DNA of 64,000 nt from Mesodorylaimus sp. YZB2_4 (Eukaryota > Nematoda > Enoplea > Dorylaimida > Dorylaimidae). This document shows positions 20,783-33,751 of this stretch, in pieces. The position numbers and the translations under genes were made by a program. Numbering within the stretch: position 1 is the stretch's first letter; the number at the start of each line of letters is the position of its first letter. Below the pieces are notes generated by a model. That model was not told the origin of the DNA. It saw only the letters and a program-made list of their open reading frames with translations, and did no database searches. The stretch lies in NCBI GenBank assembly GCA_030248295.1, contig JASANH010001440.1, forward strand, positions 558,001 to 622,000, read 5' to 3'.

Positions 20783-23157
20783 TCAATGGAACAAACCTGG
20801 TTTCGCTGGTGGGCCTGAAAAAGATTTGATGTAAAATCGAGAGCATCAATCGAGGCATCATGACTTACTGGTAGTTGTTTGGCTTCCCGATGGAGTATCA
20901 GGATTTGTCGAGCCAGAGCTACCTTTCACGGGCACTTGTTCAAGGGTACCAGACTTGCATTTTCCACAAGTCACTGGACATTTTCTCGCCAGCCAGTGTT
21001 CAGACTCGCATCGATCTGCGAAGCTCGAGCAATCGCTGCGCCAGTCCTTGCATGCTAAGAAGATAAAATGGGTGTCATTCTTCATTGCTAAGCCATGGAT
21101 TTTAAAACATTTCTCACGCCGTTGCTTTTGCAGAGGCTTCTTTGCCCATTCGCAATAACCACACGTTTTTCGACAATTGTGGATCGTGGTGCTGTCCTTA
21201 TCGCAGTAGTCATAGGTCTGGAAAGCTTTTGGTTTCCCAAAATGTCTCCCTTGTCAGAACAGCATGCGCTTACCTCGTTGCAATCGAACCATTTATCCTC
21301 ATCCACGCATGGGACTAAGAAAACATTAAGAATCAAGAATTTTGTTCAACCAGTTCGATGAAAAACTCACTTTGAGCTGGTGGCACGACAGGATAGCTGC
21401 CCTTGCAATCGTACAGGCGGCGCAGTTTCTCAAAGTCGGTTTCATTAGCCGTTTGGGCGAATCCCATGACAGACAGCATGCCCAAGTTTTTTGGCTGCAA
21501 ATCATTACTACATCGACTAATATAGAGGGCTTTTCAAACGGCAATTTACCTCCATGATGAAATATCCCGGGCTGCCATCACCCAAAGACCATGCATCGTA
21601 GTGCATCACACTGGCGTAGTTATATGGGATGCCATAGAACGTGCTCTCGGTTTCGGGAACAATGCGCAGTTGGAAGTTGGAGTATTCATCTAATCATGAG
21701 CATAGGAGTAGTAACTGATCGAAGCAAGGCCCGTGGCCACTCACCAGTGCCATTTTTCGGAAGACGGCTGTAATGCACTGTCAGGTATTCGTCGCGGTCG
21801 TATCTCGATTGCTCGTGGTGCAAGCCCAGGGCATGCAAAAGTTCGTGGATGACAATGCGGTGCACCTGGAAGCAGCAAATAGTGTGGGAGCAAATGGGAA
21901 CGAAGTCATGGAAGCTCAATGGACGCGGAGTATGGGCCACTGTAGAGTTCTAGACCACTTTGCAGTTCAACAGCGTGGATTAATCAATCTATGGCGTAAG
22001 GATGGCAGTGCCCATTTTTACAATCTGCTGGTAGTCCATCAGCTGGTCCTCCCCACCTATTGTCTCCCACCCTCCACCTTCTCGTCCCGCCTCGTAGCCT
22101 TGCGTTGGGTTTTCAACTTTTGCTGCAGTTTTTTAGTACAGTACTTTGGAGGTGCGTGGTTCCATACCAGTACTCGACCAGGAATTTGCACCTGGCTCTC
22201 CAATACCTGGGTAAGACTGTCATGTGGGCTTATACATTCGCCCATGGGTCGTACTAATTCCCAAGTCATTTACCATGCACGACGTGGAGCTCAGCACGAC
22301 CCAATTGAGACCAGGTGACATGCCAACGCCGTGCGTGTAGCAACTGAAAACAATAGGTGCAAATATGTGGATATTGCCTACAGGTCTTTCTTACGCTGGT
22401 CCAGCGTGAATCTTGATATAGTTGCTCTGATTTGTGTAGGGGACGAAGCGAATGCACGTGTGCTTCTCGATGGTTTTTATAGCATCTTCGATCATCTGCA
22501 CGTGTTCCTTGGCTGCAATGCGCATATGATTCAATATGTTGCAGGAATTACGTAGTCATGTGCACTTACTGTACCAATCCCTGACTGATTCCGGGTTGAT
22601 GAAATATGGGACAATACCGTTTGTCCAACGTTGACTTTTAAAAATGGCGTTACGATTTTTCTGCAAAAGCGAATGACATATTCATGTTTCAGAAAATGCT
22701 TACGCGTGCCTTACCTTGGGGCTCCACAAAATGTCGCCTTCAAAGAAGCCTTTCTGATGACCCAAGTTTACGCCACCGTCGTTGAACTTTGGTGGCTCTT
22801 GTGCCTGAATTTAGATTACTGTCAGGCAAGCATCGCACAGCCACCATAAGTGGGAGACCCTCCCGCTCACACATTTAGCCTGCATATAATTAGCATTTTA
22901 GCCTGCACCCACGCTTATCAACTCTGCGACGTCCCACATCTCTGGCTGGGTTTTCCTTGACGAAAAGCACTGATGAATGGGCATTTTCTAATCCGAAGTT
23001 TCTGTCCTGTCACTTCTGTGTGTGTGCATTGCTCGCATGTATACTGGCTCTTACTAGACATCAGCTATCACTTGAAGGCCGTGCACGTGGTCAATAGGTT
23101 TCTTACCAAAGCTAATGGCACGAGGGCAATCGAGGCCAAAATTTGAATAAAAACCAT
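20783..23157 (-). CDS. Astacin zinc metalloprotease with two ShK domains
   Basis: Secreted M12A protease. Twelve exons: 23157-23107, 22804-22715, 22660-22570, 22512-22395, 22343-22274, 21865-21745, 21689-21550, 21494-21371, 21314-21274, 21217-21118, 21054-20869, 20814-20783; 1164 nt, 387 residues. Signal peptide MVFIQILASIALVPLAL; short propeptide with FEGDI, whose Asp should cap the zinc; mature start near RWTNGIVPYFI. Zinc motif HELLHALGLHH (H147, H151, H157) followed by E, and Met-turn SVMHY (207-211). Two six-cysteine ShK domains follow (271-304 and 317-348), then a Ser/Thr/Pro tail. No EGF or CUB domain. The last 32-bp exon relies on a good GTAAGT donor; if read through, translation stops at 20858 instead. 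Known roles of such enzymes include cuticle, hatching and matrix processing; the substrate is unknown. Confidence 0.93.
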
Positions 23158-24463
23158 ATTCGCAAAATTTCGAAGCAGCACAACTCGAGTAGCAATGCAC
23201 AGTGGTCTAGTTATCTCTCGTCCAACATTTATATCGAAGATTTCCAAGGCATTATGTTTGCCTGTGCTCGTGGGATGAGCTTCTTTCAATTAAATTCACT
23301 GATCTGTACTCAGCTGCATGTTTGATCTTGAATACATCGATGTTCATATATCTAGAAACACCAGCATTTCTCATTCACTGTGCATACCTAGGCTAGTATC
23401 TAAACTTTATTGTGTTACAGAGTTGAATGCATCCCTTTGCCATTAGATTTGTTGGAACACCTTGCAGAGGCGCCTGACATTTGCTTTACTTCTTTCATTG
23501 CAAGCAAACTGAATAAGAGAAGTCATGTTTTCTTCGCTCAATTTGGAGAATCGTGATTTGCCTGAAATTGTAGTCTGATTCTGGCAGGTTAGATGTCGAT
23601 ACACTTTCTAGATTTGGTAGCTGTAGCTTTGTGTATATTCTGAAGAGATTACGTACCTATATACTGTGAATCTCCAAGGTTTTGCTGTTGTTATTGGCTG
23701 TTATTTGATGGAAAAATTGATATTTTTCGCCTGCAGCCGTACTTTTAGCATTCGAATGTTTTTTTAAACTGGAGGTGGCTTAGGTTGAAACCTACGAAAC
23801 GTTGAACTCGAATTTCTCATTTAGACTCCACCAAATCCACTTCTTTGTATATATGAAGAAATCATGTAAAGTGATGGAGCTATCCTGGCACCATCTCTTC
23901 AATGTCTATTTGGTAGACTATGAATACTGCCAGTCGATTCAGGATTGCTAATATCAGGATGTCGAATAATTTACTGAACTCACGAAGAGCAGCTATGCGC
24001 GATAGACAAAAACTGTGAAACATGATCAGCTACATGATTTTGCAACATTGTTACCGCATGGTTCTTTGACAAAAACTCAGAGTCAAACATATACCACGAT
24101 GCTGTTTTACATCAGATGGTCAAACTAACAAACGAACCGTAAAATCCCCATCTGCAATCCCTATATAGACCTACACAAGGATCAAGTCAAGCAGAAATCC
24201 AAATCCATACATGATATCACTGAAGCTGTTCTATGAGTATACTGGAGTACCTGGAATACCTTTCACGTTTCTAATTTTTGGTGCTATGAAATGAGCTACG
24301 GGTAAGAATAGATTACATGAATCTAAATAGTGGAGTATATCTTTCGTTTAGCCTCCTCACCAAATGACCCTCATCCACACAGATAAGCCCCAGCATTACA
24401 CATGGGTTTTGGTGAAGGATTTATCCTAAGCTAGGGGTACACTGCGAATATTGTTCATTCCGA
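23158..24463. other. Intergenic, no gene seen
   Basis: Between the 5' end of the astacin gene and the 3' end of the LAMP-like gene, both on the minus strand. No feature identified. Confidence 0.4.
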
Positions 24464-27400
24464 TCATTGCATGGTTGTGTACGTTTGTCTTCCAACCCCA
24501 GGAAACCATTGACGACGAATAGCATGACCAATAATAACGGCTATTGTCACAAACCCCAGAACGCATCCTGCGCCGATCGTGGTGTTGCTACGCAAACGTT
24601 CCAGTAAACTAATTTGGCGCGATCGCTCACACAAAAATGCTAAACAGGTCCCATTTATCACAAAAACTTTTCAGGTGCAAAATACTTACTGTTTCCAAAT
24701 CCACCGCTGGTCGGCACTGCGTACGGCTGAATTTGCATGGCCGATTTGAATTGCAGTGTCATGTCGACTGGCGTGGCATTATTTGGGTTGCGAATAGTGA
24801 TATTGAGGGCGTGCTTGCAATAAAAGCTTTGCATGACTGGCGCCCAAACGGGCGAATGAGTAGTTATCATTTCGGCTGACAGTCCTTCATCTACAGAAAA
24901 CAGTGATAACTTCTAATTTTCCAAGTTTGCGAACAAAATCATACACCTTGTCCTTTTGTGGGCGACTCATACTGAAACACCACGTGCTTTAATTTCCAGT
25001 CCCATTCCAGTGTTTCCTTGATAGGGTTCAGTGTCTTTTCCTATAAGAAGGCGGAATTACAATTACAAAGTGCTTCGCGCGAATAAGAACCAATGAAAAC
25101 GGCATGCTTACCGACTCAAAAATAAATGTCAGTTTGTAACGATCACCACGCTCCATTGACCAAATTATATCAAAATCGACATTCTTATCGATATCAGACG
25201 CGCAATGACCAGCTTTTGAAGCTGTTTCTGGTATTTCCATAATATGTTCTGGTTGATCTTTGGAACCAGGTAGCTAATTTAAGAAAACTCCATGCTGTCA
25301 GTGATAGTTTCATAAAGATGCTGATCGTACTGTACCTGAACATTGCCAAGTTGTCTTATCACTAGTCTGGCAACGAATCTTGCAGTGAAGCAATGACTAC
25401 CATCCGACTTTGCTAATCCAAATATACTTCCATGCCGGAATTCTTTGTAAGTTTCGATAAAAGCGCTTGCTGAAAAAATAAAAGGCTGATTTTGGTCAGC
25501 AGTAAGAAAAACAAAATACAGTAGTTTTACTTGTTGGCGCAACTTTAGGTTCTCTCGTGTACTGAAATAGAACATCTGTTACAAGTCATTTTGGCTGCGC
25601 TGACAATGATGCTCTTGCACTGCCAATGCATACTGTACTGTACTTGCACTTTGCGTTGATACAGTTAACTAAAACTGAAACTGAATCCCTTCGCCAAAAC
25701 TAAATTTAACTGTAACTGAATATTTTTGGAATCAGTTGAATTCAGTTTTTGAACACTGCGTTTATAAAACTTAGTGATCTGCTTGCAAATGTTCGTACAG
25801 ATTTCAAAAAGAAACGAAACGTAGCTAGACGAATTGATGCTTCGAGTTATCGTAATCGCGTGTTGAAGCCATATCTTGTCATCCTTGAAAAGCTGGAAAG
25901 CCCTGTGCGGCTGTAAAAAAGTGGATCTATTCGAATTTTGGTCCAAATATAGAGAAAACTTGCCAACTTATCATTTCCTGCCAAATTACCGCTGCGTCAA
26001 AGAGTGCGAGAGAAGTTGTGAGAGGTCTATGTTGCAAAACCAGTCGGCATTATTAAGTTAAAAAAAATTTATAAAAAGGGTTTCTTACTTTGGATCATTT
26101 TGTTAAAAAACATTTTGAAGTTAAATCTTCTTGATCTTAGAAAGCTTTGCCTCACTATTTACCTGACGCTTGACATGACATATTGACATACATTACACGT
26201 TGAACTTGACGTGGTCGATGTTCCTCGTTAGAAAGAAAGCTCTACTGGAAACATTGGACCCTTCTAGCCACCTAGTCAGCAGTTGTCAGCGTTTGTAATC
26301 CTGCGTGCTCTTTAAATTCTTGTCTGGTAGGGAGATAGAAAGTTAAGAAACACTCGCAGGGCTTCTCTGAATTTGCTGTTCAGGTTATGGGCTATGGTCC
26401 CGTCTTCCAACCCACTGGTTCTGGGTTCTTTTGCGCAAAAGTCATGACAAACCAGAAAGATTTCTAAAAATTTGCAGGATCGGGCGCTGGCTGACCTCTG
26501 CTAAGTAGTTGGGCAGATGAACTAATTATTTTGCTCAAAGCTTTCTTTTACACCAAAAGAAATTACAATCATCGGCTGTGGCAAGTTCGAGTTAAAATGG
26601 TTACAAGGTTCCGGCGTAAGCTGAAAGACTTAAATAAAAAGGAGTAGTAACATTCGAACAAAAAAAGTGGAGATTTTTCTCGTCAAGTGTTCATGTCCAG
26701 ATGCGAAACTCTTTTTAAGAAAAAACTGAATCATTTAACTTAACTGAAACTGAATCTTTTCCAAACCTGTATCAACGCTACTTGCACTACACAAAAATTT
26801 GACTCGTCAGAAAACGTCAGTATTGATGCTGTGGGTCACCACCGATCGGATTGGGTATGACATGTTTGGAAAGGATTAAAAAATTCTTGGAATGAATATT
26901 AGTTTTGGATTTAGTCAGATAAAAAATTTTTGGAGGTGTATCATAAATATAGTTTAATTTTATGCGACGTAGGCATGCAACTACACCAGGGGTGTGGCGC
27001 CAAGAAAATGTACCCTCCAAGATTAAGTATTCAAATGCTGGGTGTAACGGAACAATTTAAGATGCCGAAAGAGTTTTTTTGCATTTTAACAAATTCCTAT
27101 TAGCTCTTTTTCAGCCCACAATCGCACATAGATACACGATTAGGAGAAGAATTCGAATGAAATTAAAAAGCCACCTTGCTGAGACCAAATTAATTAGAAA
27201 AGTTGAAAAGTAGAGTTGGTAATTCGGGATTATTGAAATGCCAAACAATGGCTGCAGTATATTTGGATTGGGCTGTACCTATAAACCACTCTTTACAATT
27301 GTAAATTGTGAAAAAAAGAATGCAGAAACCGGAAGTTGGTGCAGAACGTGAATAGAAATTTCAGTCGCAAGTAAATCAAAGACCCTAGAAGCTGTGACAG

Positions 27401-27564
27401 AATAATCCCCGCACCACATCTTCAACGACACTTACTAATATTAGCGTAGTCAGATCATCGCCCGCAGAAAGTCTGATGATGGATAGAAAAAGGCAGACGA
27501 CTTCTAAAAGTAACGTCAAGAAAATATTTGCAGCGAACACGCAAAAAAGTGCCACCTTCGACAT
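24464..27564 (-). CDS. LAMP-like lysosomal membrane glycoprotein
   Basis: Type I membrane protein of the LAMP family. Seven exons: 27564-27436, 25561-25531, 25469-25336, 25273-25112, 25040-24947, 24890-24690, 24639-24464; 927 nt, 308 residues. Signal peptide MSKVALFCVFAANIFLTLLL; one luminal domain with four cysteines (two expected disulfides: SDGSHCFTARF with GHCASD, and FYCKHAL with FLCERS), the LAMP spacing; N-glycosylation sites such as NIT; a single membrane span (IGAGCVLGFVTIAVIIG); and a short basic tail ending YTTMQ. YTTM is a Tyr-x-x-hydrophobic lysosomal sorting signal next to the C-terminus, as in LAMPs. Overall similarity is modest, so a related single-domain LAMP (UNC-46/BAD-LAMP type) is possible. 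Intron 1 carries hAT-like copy 2. Confidence 0.75.
25643..26788. mobile_element. hAT-like non-autonomous DNA transposon, copy 2
   Basis: Element 25651-26780 (1130 bp). Ends TTGCGTTGATACAG and CTGTATCAACGCTA are 14-bp inverted repeats with one mismatch. Perfect 8-bp target duplications CTTGCACT lie at 25643-25650 and 26781-26788. It is homologous over its whole length to copy 1 (6364-7871), without the tRNA-like insert. Subterminal AACTGAAACTGAATC repeats occur at both ends. No intact transposase frame. It sits in intron 1 of the LAMP-like gene. Confidence 0.9.
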
Positions 27565-29180
27565 AAGCTATTACCTCCAAAGAAAATTGTCTTGCACAAC
27601 ATTTTTCGAGGAAAGCCCAAATTTATGACTAAGAATAGCATTCGTCTTTGCTTTTTCCTTTAGTGTCAAATGAAAAAGGATCGTGGGATGCTATCAGGAA
27701 ATAAAACCCAGGGCCTACGCAGCCCAATGTGCTCAGGCCGCAATCGATGCGCCGACGGATGCAAACCAATGCGACCACTGTTCATCGAGCGGAAACACTT
27801 TAGGTAGTGTTATTAATGCGGTTTTATTAGAAGAAGTGTAACGATTCACTCGTTCATGGCCGCTGGCCATTCAAGAAGGCATCTATGGCTCGATGTATGC
27901 TCTAAAGGGCGCTCATTAAAAAAATCTTCGCAACGCTAGATTGGAGAGTGAAACACGGCGAAGAAATTGAAGGGGCATCGATCGATGAGGAACCTAGCAA
28001 AACAGGGATTTGTAGGCAAAAGACAAAAAAAAGTGAAGAACCCGTCTTGGCAAATACGCTAGTACTTTTCATATAATTTTAAAGGAACTTTCAAAAGATC
28101 AGTTGCGCAAAAGCAGTAACCAAACTCGGTTTACATTGGGTCAGTTTCAAAGGCACAGTTGCAGCAGTCACTCACCGAAATCAAAATGATCAGGATATCT
28201 TAATTGTCTTAAATAGCTTAATAAACTTTGCGGTGTTTGGTTTTGCCTAAAATATAAGCCTGATTGCATGCACACCACATAATATCCGCAGATGGTACGC
28301 CAATTGTAAAGCACTGTATATAGGTATCAGAGACCCTCTTCAGTCAGATCCTTGGGAGCATATTACCTTTTCCAGACAGCGTCAGGGAAGCACAACGATA
28401 TAACGGGCACTCCAAAGATCCAATTTCAGGCAGACAGGGTTTCTGGTAGACCCGACCCAAACGACAGCAAAAAGGCAGAGAAAAAAATGTTCTTTTCGAG
28501 TTGCCCCTGCGAACTCCCCGCACAGCTTTGCCCTTCCTTCTTTTGAATTATTGTGGGTTGGCCCCCGCGCCACCCAGTTGCTCCCGGGACTTCCAGCCCG
28601 TTTTGCCTACAGCTTATCATGATATGATAAGCGTTACTGCTTGTTCAAGATCCCGATCCCGGTCGGGATTGTCCCTCGCGAACCCGCGGTTGGGATTGAA
28701 GTTGTGGAGATGTGCGAAGACGGGGAGGGGAGAGGGAGGGAATGTTTCAGCATAAGGAGAAAACTTGGCGGATGATTGAACTGACAGAATGGAGCGCAGG
28801 GATTTGCTTGCTCATTGATGACTTCTTCTTCGCTTTTTTGCTATCCGATTTTGAATGCAATGATAAATACAGTACTGAAAATTATAAAAGGGAATACACG
28901 TAGAGTTTTTGACTCAGGGATTTTTGATTTGCTGGCTACTCAGGGATGAACAGGTCATCCACAGCGTCTGAAAATCTCGGTCTCCCACTAGCCTTGGCCG
29001 ACCGGCGCCAGGGTTCCACCTCTCTATAAGACCACGCAGCCCGCAATTGTATGTTTCATGCTTGCGCAGTGAAGCTACACCATGGACATTATAACTGCCA
29101 ATCTAGTAGTCAACGATTATTATCTCTATGTTCTCATTTCGTTGTTTAGTCTTACGAATATTGCTAGCCAACCTTTGCTG
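27565..29180. other. Intergenic, no gene seen
   Basis: Upstream of the LAMP-like gene. A GC-rich patch at about 28430-28740 includes a palindromic CCCGATCCCGGTCGGGATTG and a GACCCGACCC string, resembling the subterminal repeats of the small TIR element just to the right. Confidence 0.4.
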
Positions 29181-29550
29181 CCAGGTCTGGCATCAGGTAA
29201 AGAAAGTGAACCTGACCCGACCCGAGACCTAAAATTCAAAACCCGAACCCGACCCGACCTGAGAAAATTCATCAAAACCCGACCCGACTTTCTGACGAAG
29301 ATATTTCAATTTTCATGCTGAAGATATATCTCCTGTATTTCCATATTAATTTATTCAAATTACGTCCAAAAAGTGGGCTATACACAGTAAGCAGTTTGAG
29401 AAGCCAATCTGTACTGAGAAATTTTGGTCCATCTGTGAGTCGTAAAAGACGGGTTTTTAAGAGCTTTAAAATTAAAACCTGACTCGACCCTGCTTTTTGG
29501 GTCAGGTTTTTGGGATCGGGTTCGGGTCAGGTATCCGATGTCGGACCTGG
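29181..29550. mobile_element. Small TIR element with CCCGA subterminal repeats
   Basis: 370 bp. Ends CCAGGTCTGGCATC (29181-29194) and inverted CCAGGTCCGACATC (29537-29550), two mismatches. Inside each end lie runs of (A)CCCGACCCGA on the left and GGGTCAGG/GGGTTCGGGTC on the right, so the halves can fold together. The adjacent 8 bp on each side match at 5 of 8 positions, a possible decayed hAT-size duplication. No coding capacity. Confidence 0.6.
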
Positions 29551-30181
29551 GCTTACTGAAGCCGATTTGCAATCGATGGGAATATCGATTTGTATCGACG
29601 AGTTACGGCTTTGTGCGCGAGATGCCTAAAAATCAACTCTCTCAAGCAATTCAAATCCACCGCGCGAGCGGTCGACGATCAGCTCTTTCTTTTCAGCTTC
29701 CTCGTTCCTATCACGCCAAGAACAAACTGCAAATATTCTGTACATTGCGATATGCGATGTCGGTGATATTCTCGGCTTGTATCTTGGAATATCCGTGATA
29801 TCTGTAGTTCAGTTTTTATCCTACGGGTCATTGATTTTAGTTGCATTTATAAGTGTTGGAAGGAAGACTGAGACGGGGCTCAAAACTAAAGATGGCACAT
29901 TGATGATGAACTCATCTTTTATTGTACGTGTGAACTGATTGTGTGTGAGCTTCATGAAATTTAGCTGCGTGTTTTTCAAGATATTAGAGCAAAATATTCC
30001 GCACCTGCGCCTTTGAATGAGTTGTAGAGACATGCCCTGCTCAACTGACGTAACTACAATGGAAGATCACGTTTATTCAATGGAGGTCTAAATAGTCTAT
30101 CAAAGTGAGAGCAGAACACCCCACCGCATCATGCCTTCAACATTACTTAAAAACACTACTATTCCTACGTAGTCACTGCGA
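29551..30181. other. Intergenic, no gene seen
   Basis: Only short frames. Probably the 3' flank of the minus-strand 20-cysteine protein gene. Confidence 0.35.
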
Positions 30182-32416
30182 TCAACAAGAGCGACAAAAT
30201 CGCATAGCGTGGTCACTCATAGCGTCCAATAAATTACGCAGGAATCGAAAACCGGCTTGTAAACCTCGTTTGTGCGCGTCGTTCATTGACTGCACTTGAA
30301 CACATCCGAGTTCTATCATCTTGTTCAGTGTAATCACGGGTTTATCCGTGCGAACGCAGATGTTAATTGCGCTTTGGAACCGATCCTTCCAGACACCAAA
30401 GCTGGAAATAAGAAAGTACAAGCGTCTGTACTGACCTGATGGTACTTTTGAATGGCTTTTCTATCTTTCAGAATGCCGCATGTTGTGGCTACAAGGTCAA
30501 TTCAGGATCAAAAGTGTCAAACGTCCGTCTGCTTACGCTTTAAATATACGACGAGGGCAGTCTGACTCGCTTGCATTAAAAATAGCCTCGTGCACCTCTT
30601 CAGCCATATCATGCCATTCTTGACGCTTCTGGCCATAGCATTCGCAAATAACGTTGTAGACTTGACTAAATCTGCTTCGACATGTTTTACTGACGCTAAA
30701 AGGCAAGCGAAAATGTTGAATTCATTTGGAACTCCCCGAGGTGCACTGTGAGCAAGCTCACTTATCATTCCTGCATTGGCTGATCGCGCGACAATGCTGC
30801 TTATACAGTGCTCCTTTATCAGCACTGTGGGCCAAACACTCTTTCGTGTTCTCTGATCGATTGGCGTTCACAATGGAGCAGGTGTCCAATCGATTGTAGA
30901 CTGTGACTTGCAAGTTCAAGATCTTCAACCTAGAACAACATCGGCGCACCCTGCAATCTTGGTTAATAACTCGACTAGAAGTCGTACTCGATATCTGTTA
31001 GCTTGTAAGTATAATTCGAAAAGTCGAATAAATCCAAGGCAGTCACATTGCTGGCTTTCACTTTTTTCCCAGCACATCCAACCACCTGGTCAGCAATCAC
31101 TTCCACCAGTTGTCGTCTCAGGCACTGACGTTGTGCATCGTTGGATTGAAAGTACATTCGTTTCATACTCTGAGCTATTTTCTGACAAGCTGGACAATCG
31201 CGCAATGGCCCCAGCGGGCCAAAAGCATCCAATTCCAGTTCGTCGCTCTCCAAAACGCAGCTTTGCTTCCTGCAAGGAGCAAAATACAAATTCTTGTCTA
31301 TAGATCAAGGACCATTAGAATTTATTTGTTCTCATTCAGCCTAGGCTAATAGGCTGAGCGAGGTGAGGTTTTATTGGGCAAGGGTGTGCATGAAAACGAT
31401 AACATATAGTACGGTCACAAAAATATCTTGGCCAGAATGCTCGTGATGTATGTTCTCAAAAGCCGCCCCAGGTCTCTATTATTTCAAATGGGTTGGAGAA
31501 GAGAGCATAAGAATTAGTATTTTCTACTCCCCCAGATCGAATACATAAATATATAAAATGAACTTGAACAGTGCACTATATAAAATAAACTGATGAGTGA
31601 CGACGCCTACAGCATCTTGTACGACAATCACTTCTGTGAAACACACAATAACTTAGCCCGAGGATGTGTAAGACTTTCTCCACCACGAACAAAAGCATCC
31701 CATACTGTACTTTTCATCTTCTGCACGGAGCCAGCACCTGAGAGCGTCACCAAGTACGCGGTACTGCGTACAGTATACACGGGTGAAATATACAGCTCAT
31801 CGCTCGAATTGGAGAAGCCTTTGATGCATAGCTATGACTACTGAAGTCCAGGTTTGATCGCAACGGCTTTGTTAGACCGACTGGGATCCAAACAGACCGA
31901 GCCCAATCGAACAAGATGTGAGCTTTGCTGCAACTTGTCACTATTCTACGCTAACTAGCGTCAAGAAAACAGTAGGTGAGTTCAATCCTGGTTTGGTCCT
32001 GGTTCGATGACAAAAACTGATTCGATCGAGCGTGGATTGGAATAATCTAGTAAGAATCCGTGCATAAAAGACTTCTCCATCATCAAAGGTATCAGAAGGC
32101 TTTCTATTTAAAAACGGACGTAAGGCGGCCTTACGCAGTGTACATTGGAAAATGAAAATTCAACAATTAACAATGCCGCGAAAAGGTTCCTGGTGATGTA
32201 CGACTGGATAGGCAAGAATAAAAAAGAACATAACTACTGTACTTACTGTTTTTTATCCATTTTATCGAAGCATTTTGCAGTCAGTGTGTAACTGTCGTTT
32301 AACAATTCATTCTCCAAGTCCTTTCCTGAACTGTCATTCAGCAATTTTCTTCCCAGGCATAATCGAAAGGCGGCAAAATCGTTGTCGCACGTCTTATTTT
32401 GTGCCAAGACGAAAAC
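30182..32416 (-). CDS. Secreted 20-cysteine protein, family not recognised, 5' partial
   Basis: Five exons joined by phase: 32416-32247, 31269-30988, 30929-30762, 30695-30537, 30401-30182; 999 nt, at least 332 residues ending at TGA. The visible start, VFVLAQNKTC, looks like the end of a signal peptide; the ATG exon was not found. Twenty cysteines are spread through a helical, charged sequence (among them KTCDNDF, FRLCLGR, DCPACQK, RLDTCS, KQHCRAISQCR, KTCRSR, ICECYGQ, SDCPRR, NICVRT, LGCVQV, RFCRSC), enough for ten disulfides. N-glycosylation sites include NVT and NYT. It resembles in style the large cysteine-patterned secreted families of nematodes but I cannot name a domain. The acceptor before 32416 is AAG, so the exon may extend further left on the minus strand. 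Confidence 0.65.
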
Positions 32417-33751
32417 CTTCAATAAAACAAATACGTTGAGGTGCAGAACACTTTTGAAGCCAGCATCGAATCGATCCGACTCTAGACCTCGATCCTGATC
32501 CGCTACAAGAAAAATTTTAACCGGGACACCTTATTCGGCGTCACGTCCTCGCCGGTGCTCCGTTTCCCAGCTGTCACTGTATGTACGAAGAACCGCTCCA
32601 AAGGACATGGGAGAATCACTGATCTTCCTCTAACGCAAATTTTAATTGGGGAGGAGAAATGGGACTTTCTCGTTACAGTATGCTTCAAATTATTTTCATA
32701 GGACAAAGCACAAAATTTTGGGTTTTTGGTCCACTAGATCGAGCTGTCGGATCGTATCGGGGAGCGATGTAGCACTCTCGATCAGAGGATCGCTTTGCCC
32801 AGACAGGCGTCGATCTGTCGATGTTGGTTTTGGAAAATCAACAGTTTACTTACCACGAAATATATGAGAAATAAGCATAAGGCTCCCGCTCTTTTCATTG
32901 TGCTGATGGGCCGCCAGTCGGGCCACCAATTTTTACGACTGTAAAATTTCCGACAATTTGTCAGCACCCAATAAAAATTTCTAGTTTTTCCTGGATGAGC
33001 TGTAAAGTCAGTTACCAGAAACATGGTCTTTTGCAGGCTATCGAAGCGCAACAACAATGTGTCTATGTGTATTGTATGTGCTGGCCAGTCACGCGTGGAC
33101 ACCGAGCATGTCGCCGGCAATCAAGTAATTATTATCGCATCAGTAAAATGCGAAAAATCTGGTATGCAATTTTTCGTGGAAAATTATAAAGCCTCCCCAT
33201 TTTGAAGTGGCTGCGATTAAGCAAACAAAAGGCTGGGAGGTCATTGAAATGGCACTGGCTAATCCTTGGAACTGATTCATCCCTGGATTGACCAGAGGGC
33301 GAGGTCAACTGATCGTGATTCCCACGCAGACAAACGCTGCGCAATGGATTGATTGCCAGTGAAAGACTCACTCGTACGAGTCCTTTTGCGGGGCACGTGT
33401 CGAACGAGATGCCGAGGGACGTTGAAGAGTCACCAAATGGGCCAAGGTTTGTTAGGCCAATCCTTGCTGTTAAACCCTCTCGACTTTAAGTCAGACACTC
33501 TAAATAGACGGAGCGGTTCGATGAATATGTGCAGAGCTCGCATAGAAATACGCTATACCCTGTAAGTAAGCATAGAAAAAGTGACAACAGGAATAAATAT
33601 AAGCTTGTAAAAAAAAGCAAGTCAATACGACAGATTAAATCGAACATTAAAAATTCTGAACCTGCAGTAATATCGATAGCACGACGAAAATCTACAGAAA
33701 TCTTGTGTTTACAGAAGACGTCAGATTTGATCGAGGCTGATGTCATACACA
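32417..33751. other. Region between the 20-Cys gene and TECPR1
   Basis: Should contain the first exon and promoter of the 20-cysteine protein gene, which I could not place, and the TECPR1 3' flank. No other gene recognised. Confidence 0.35.
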
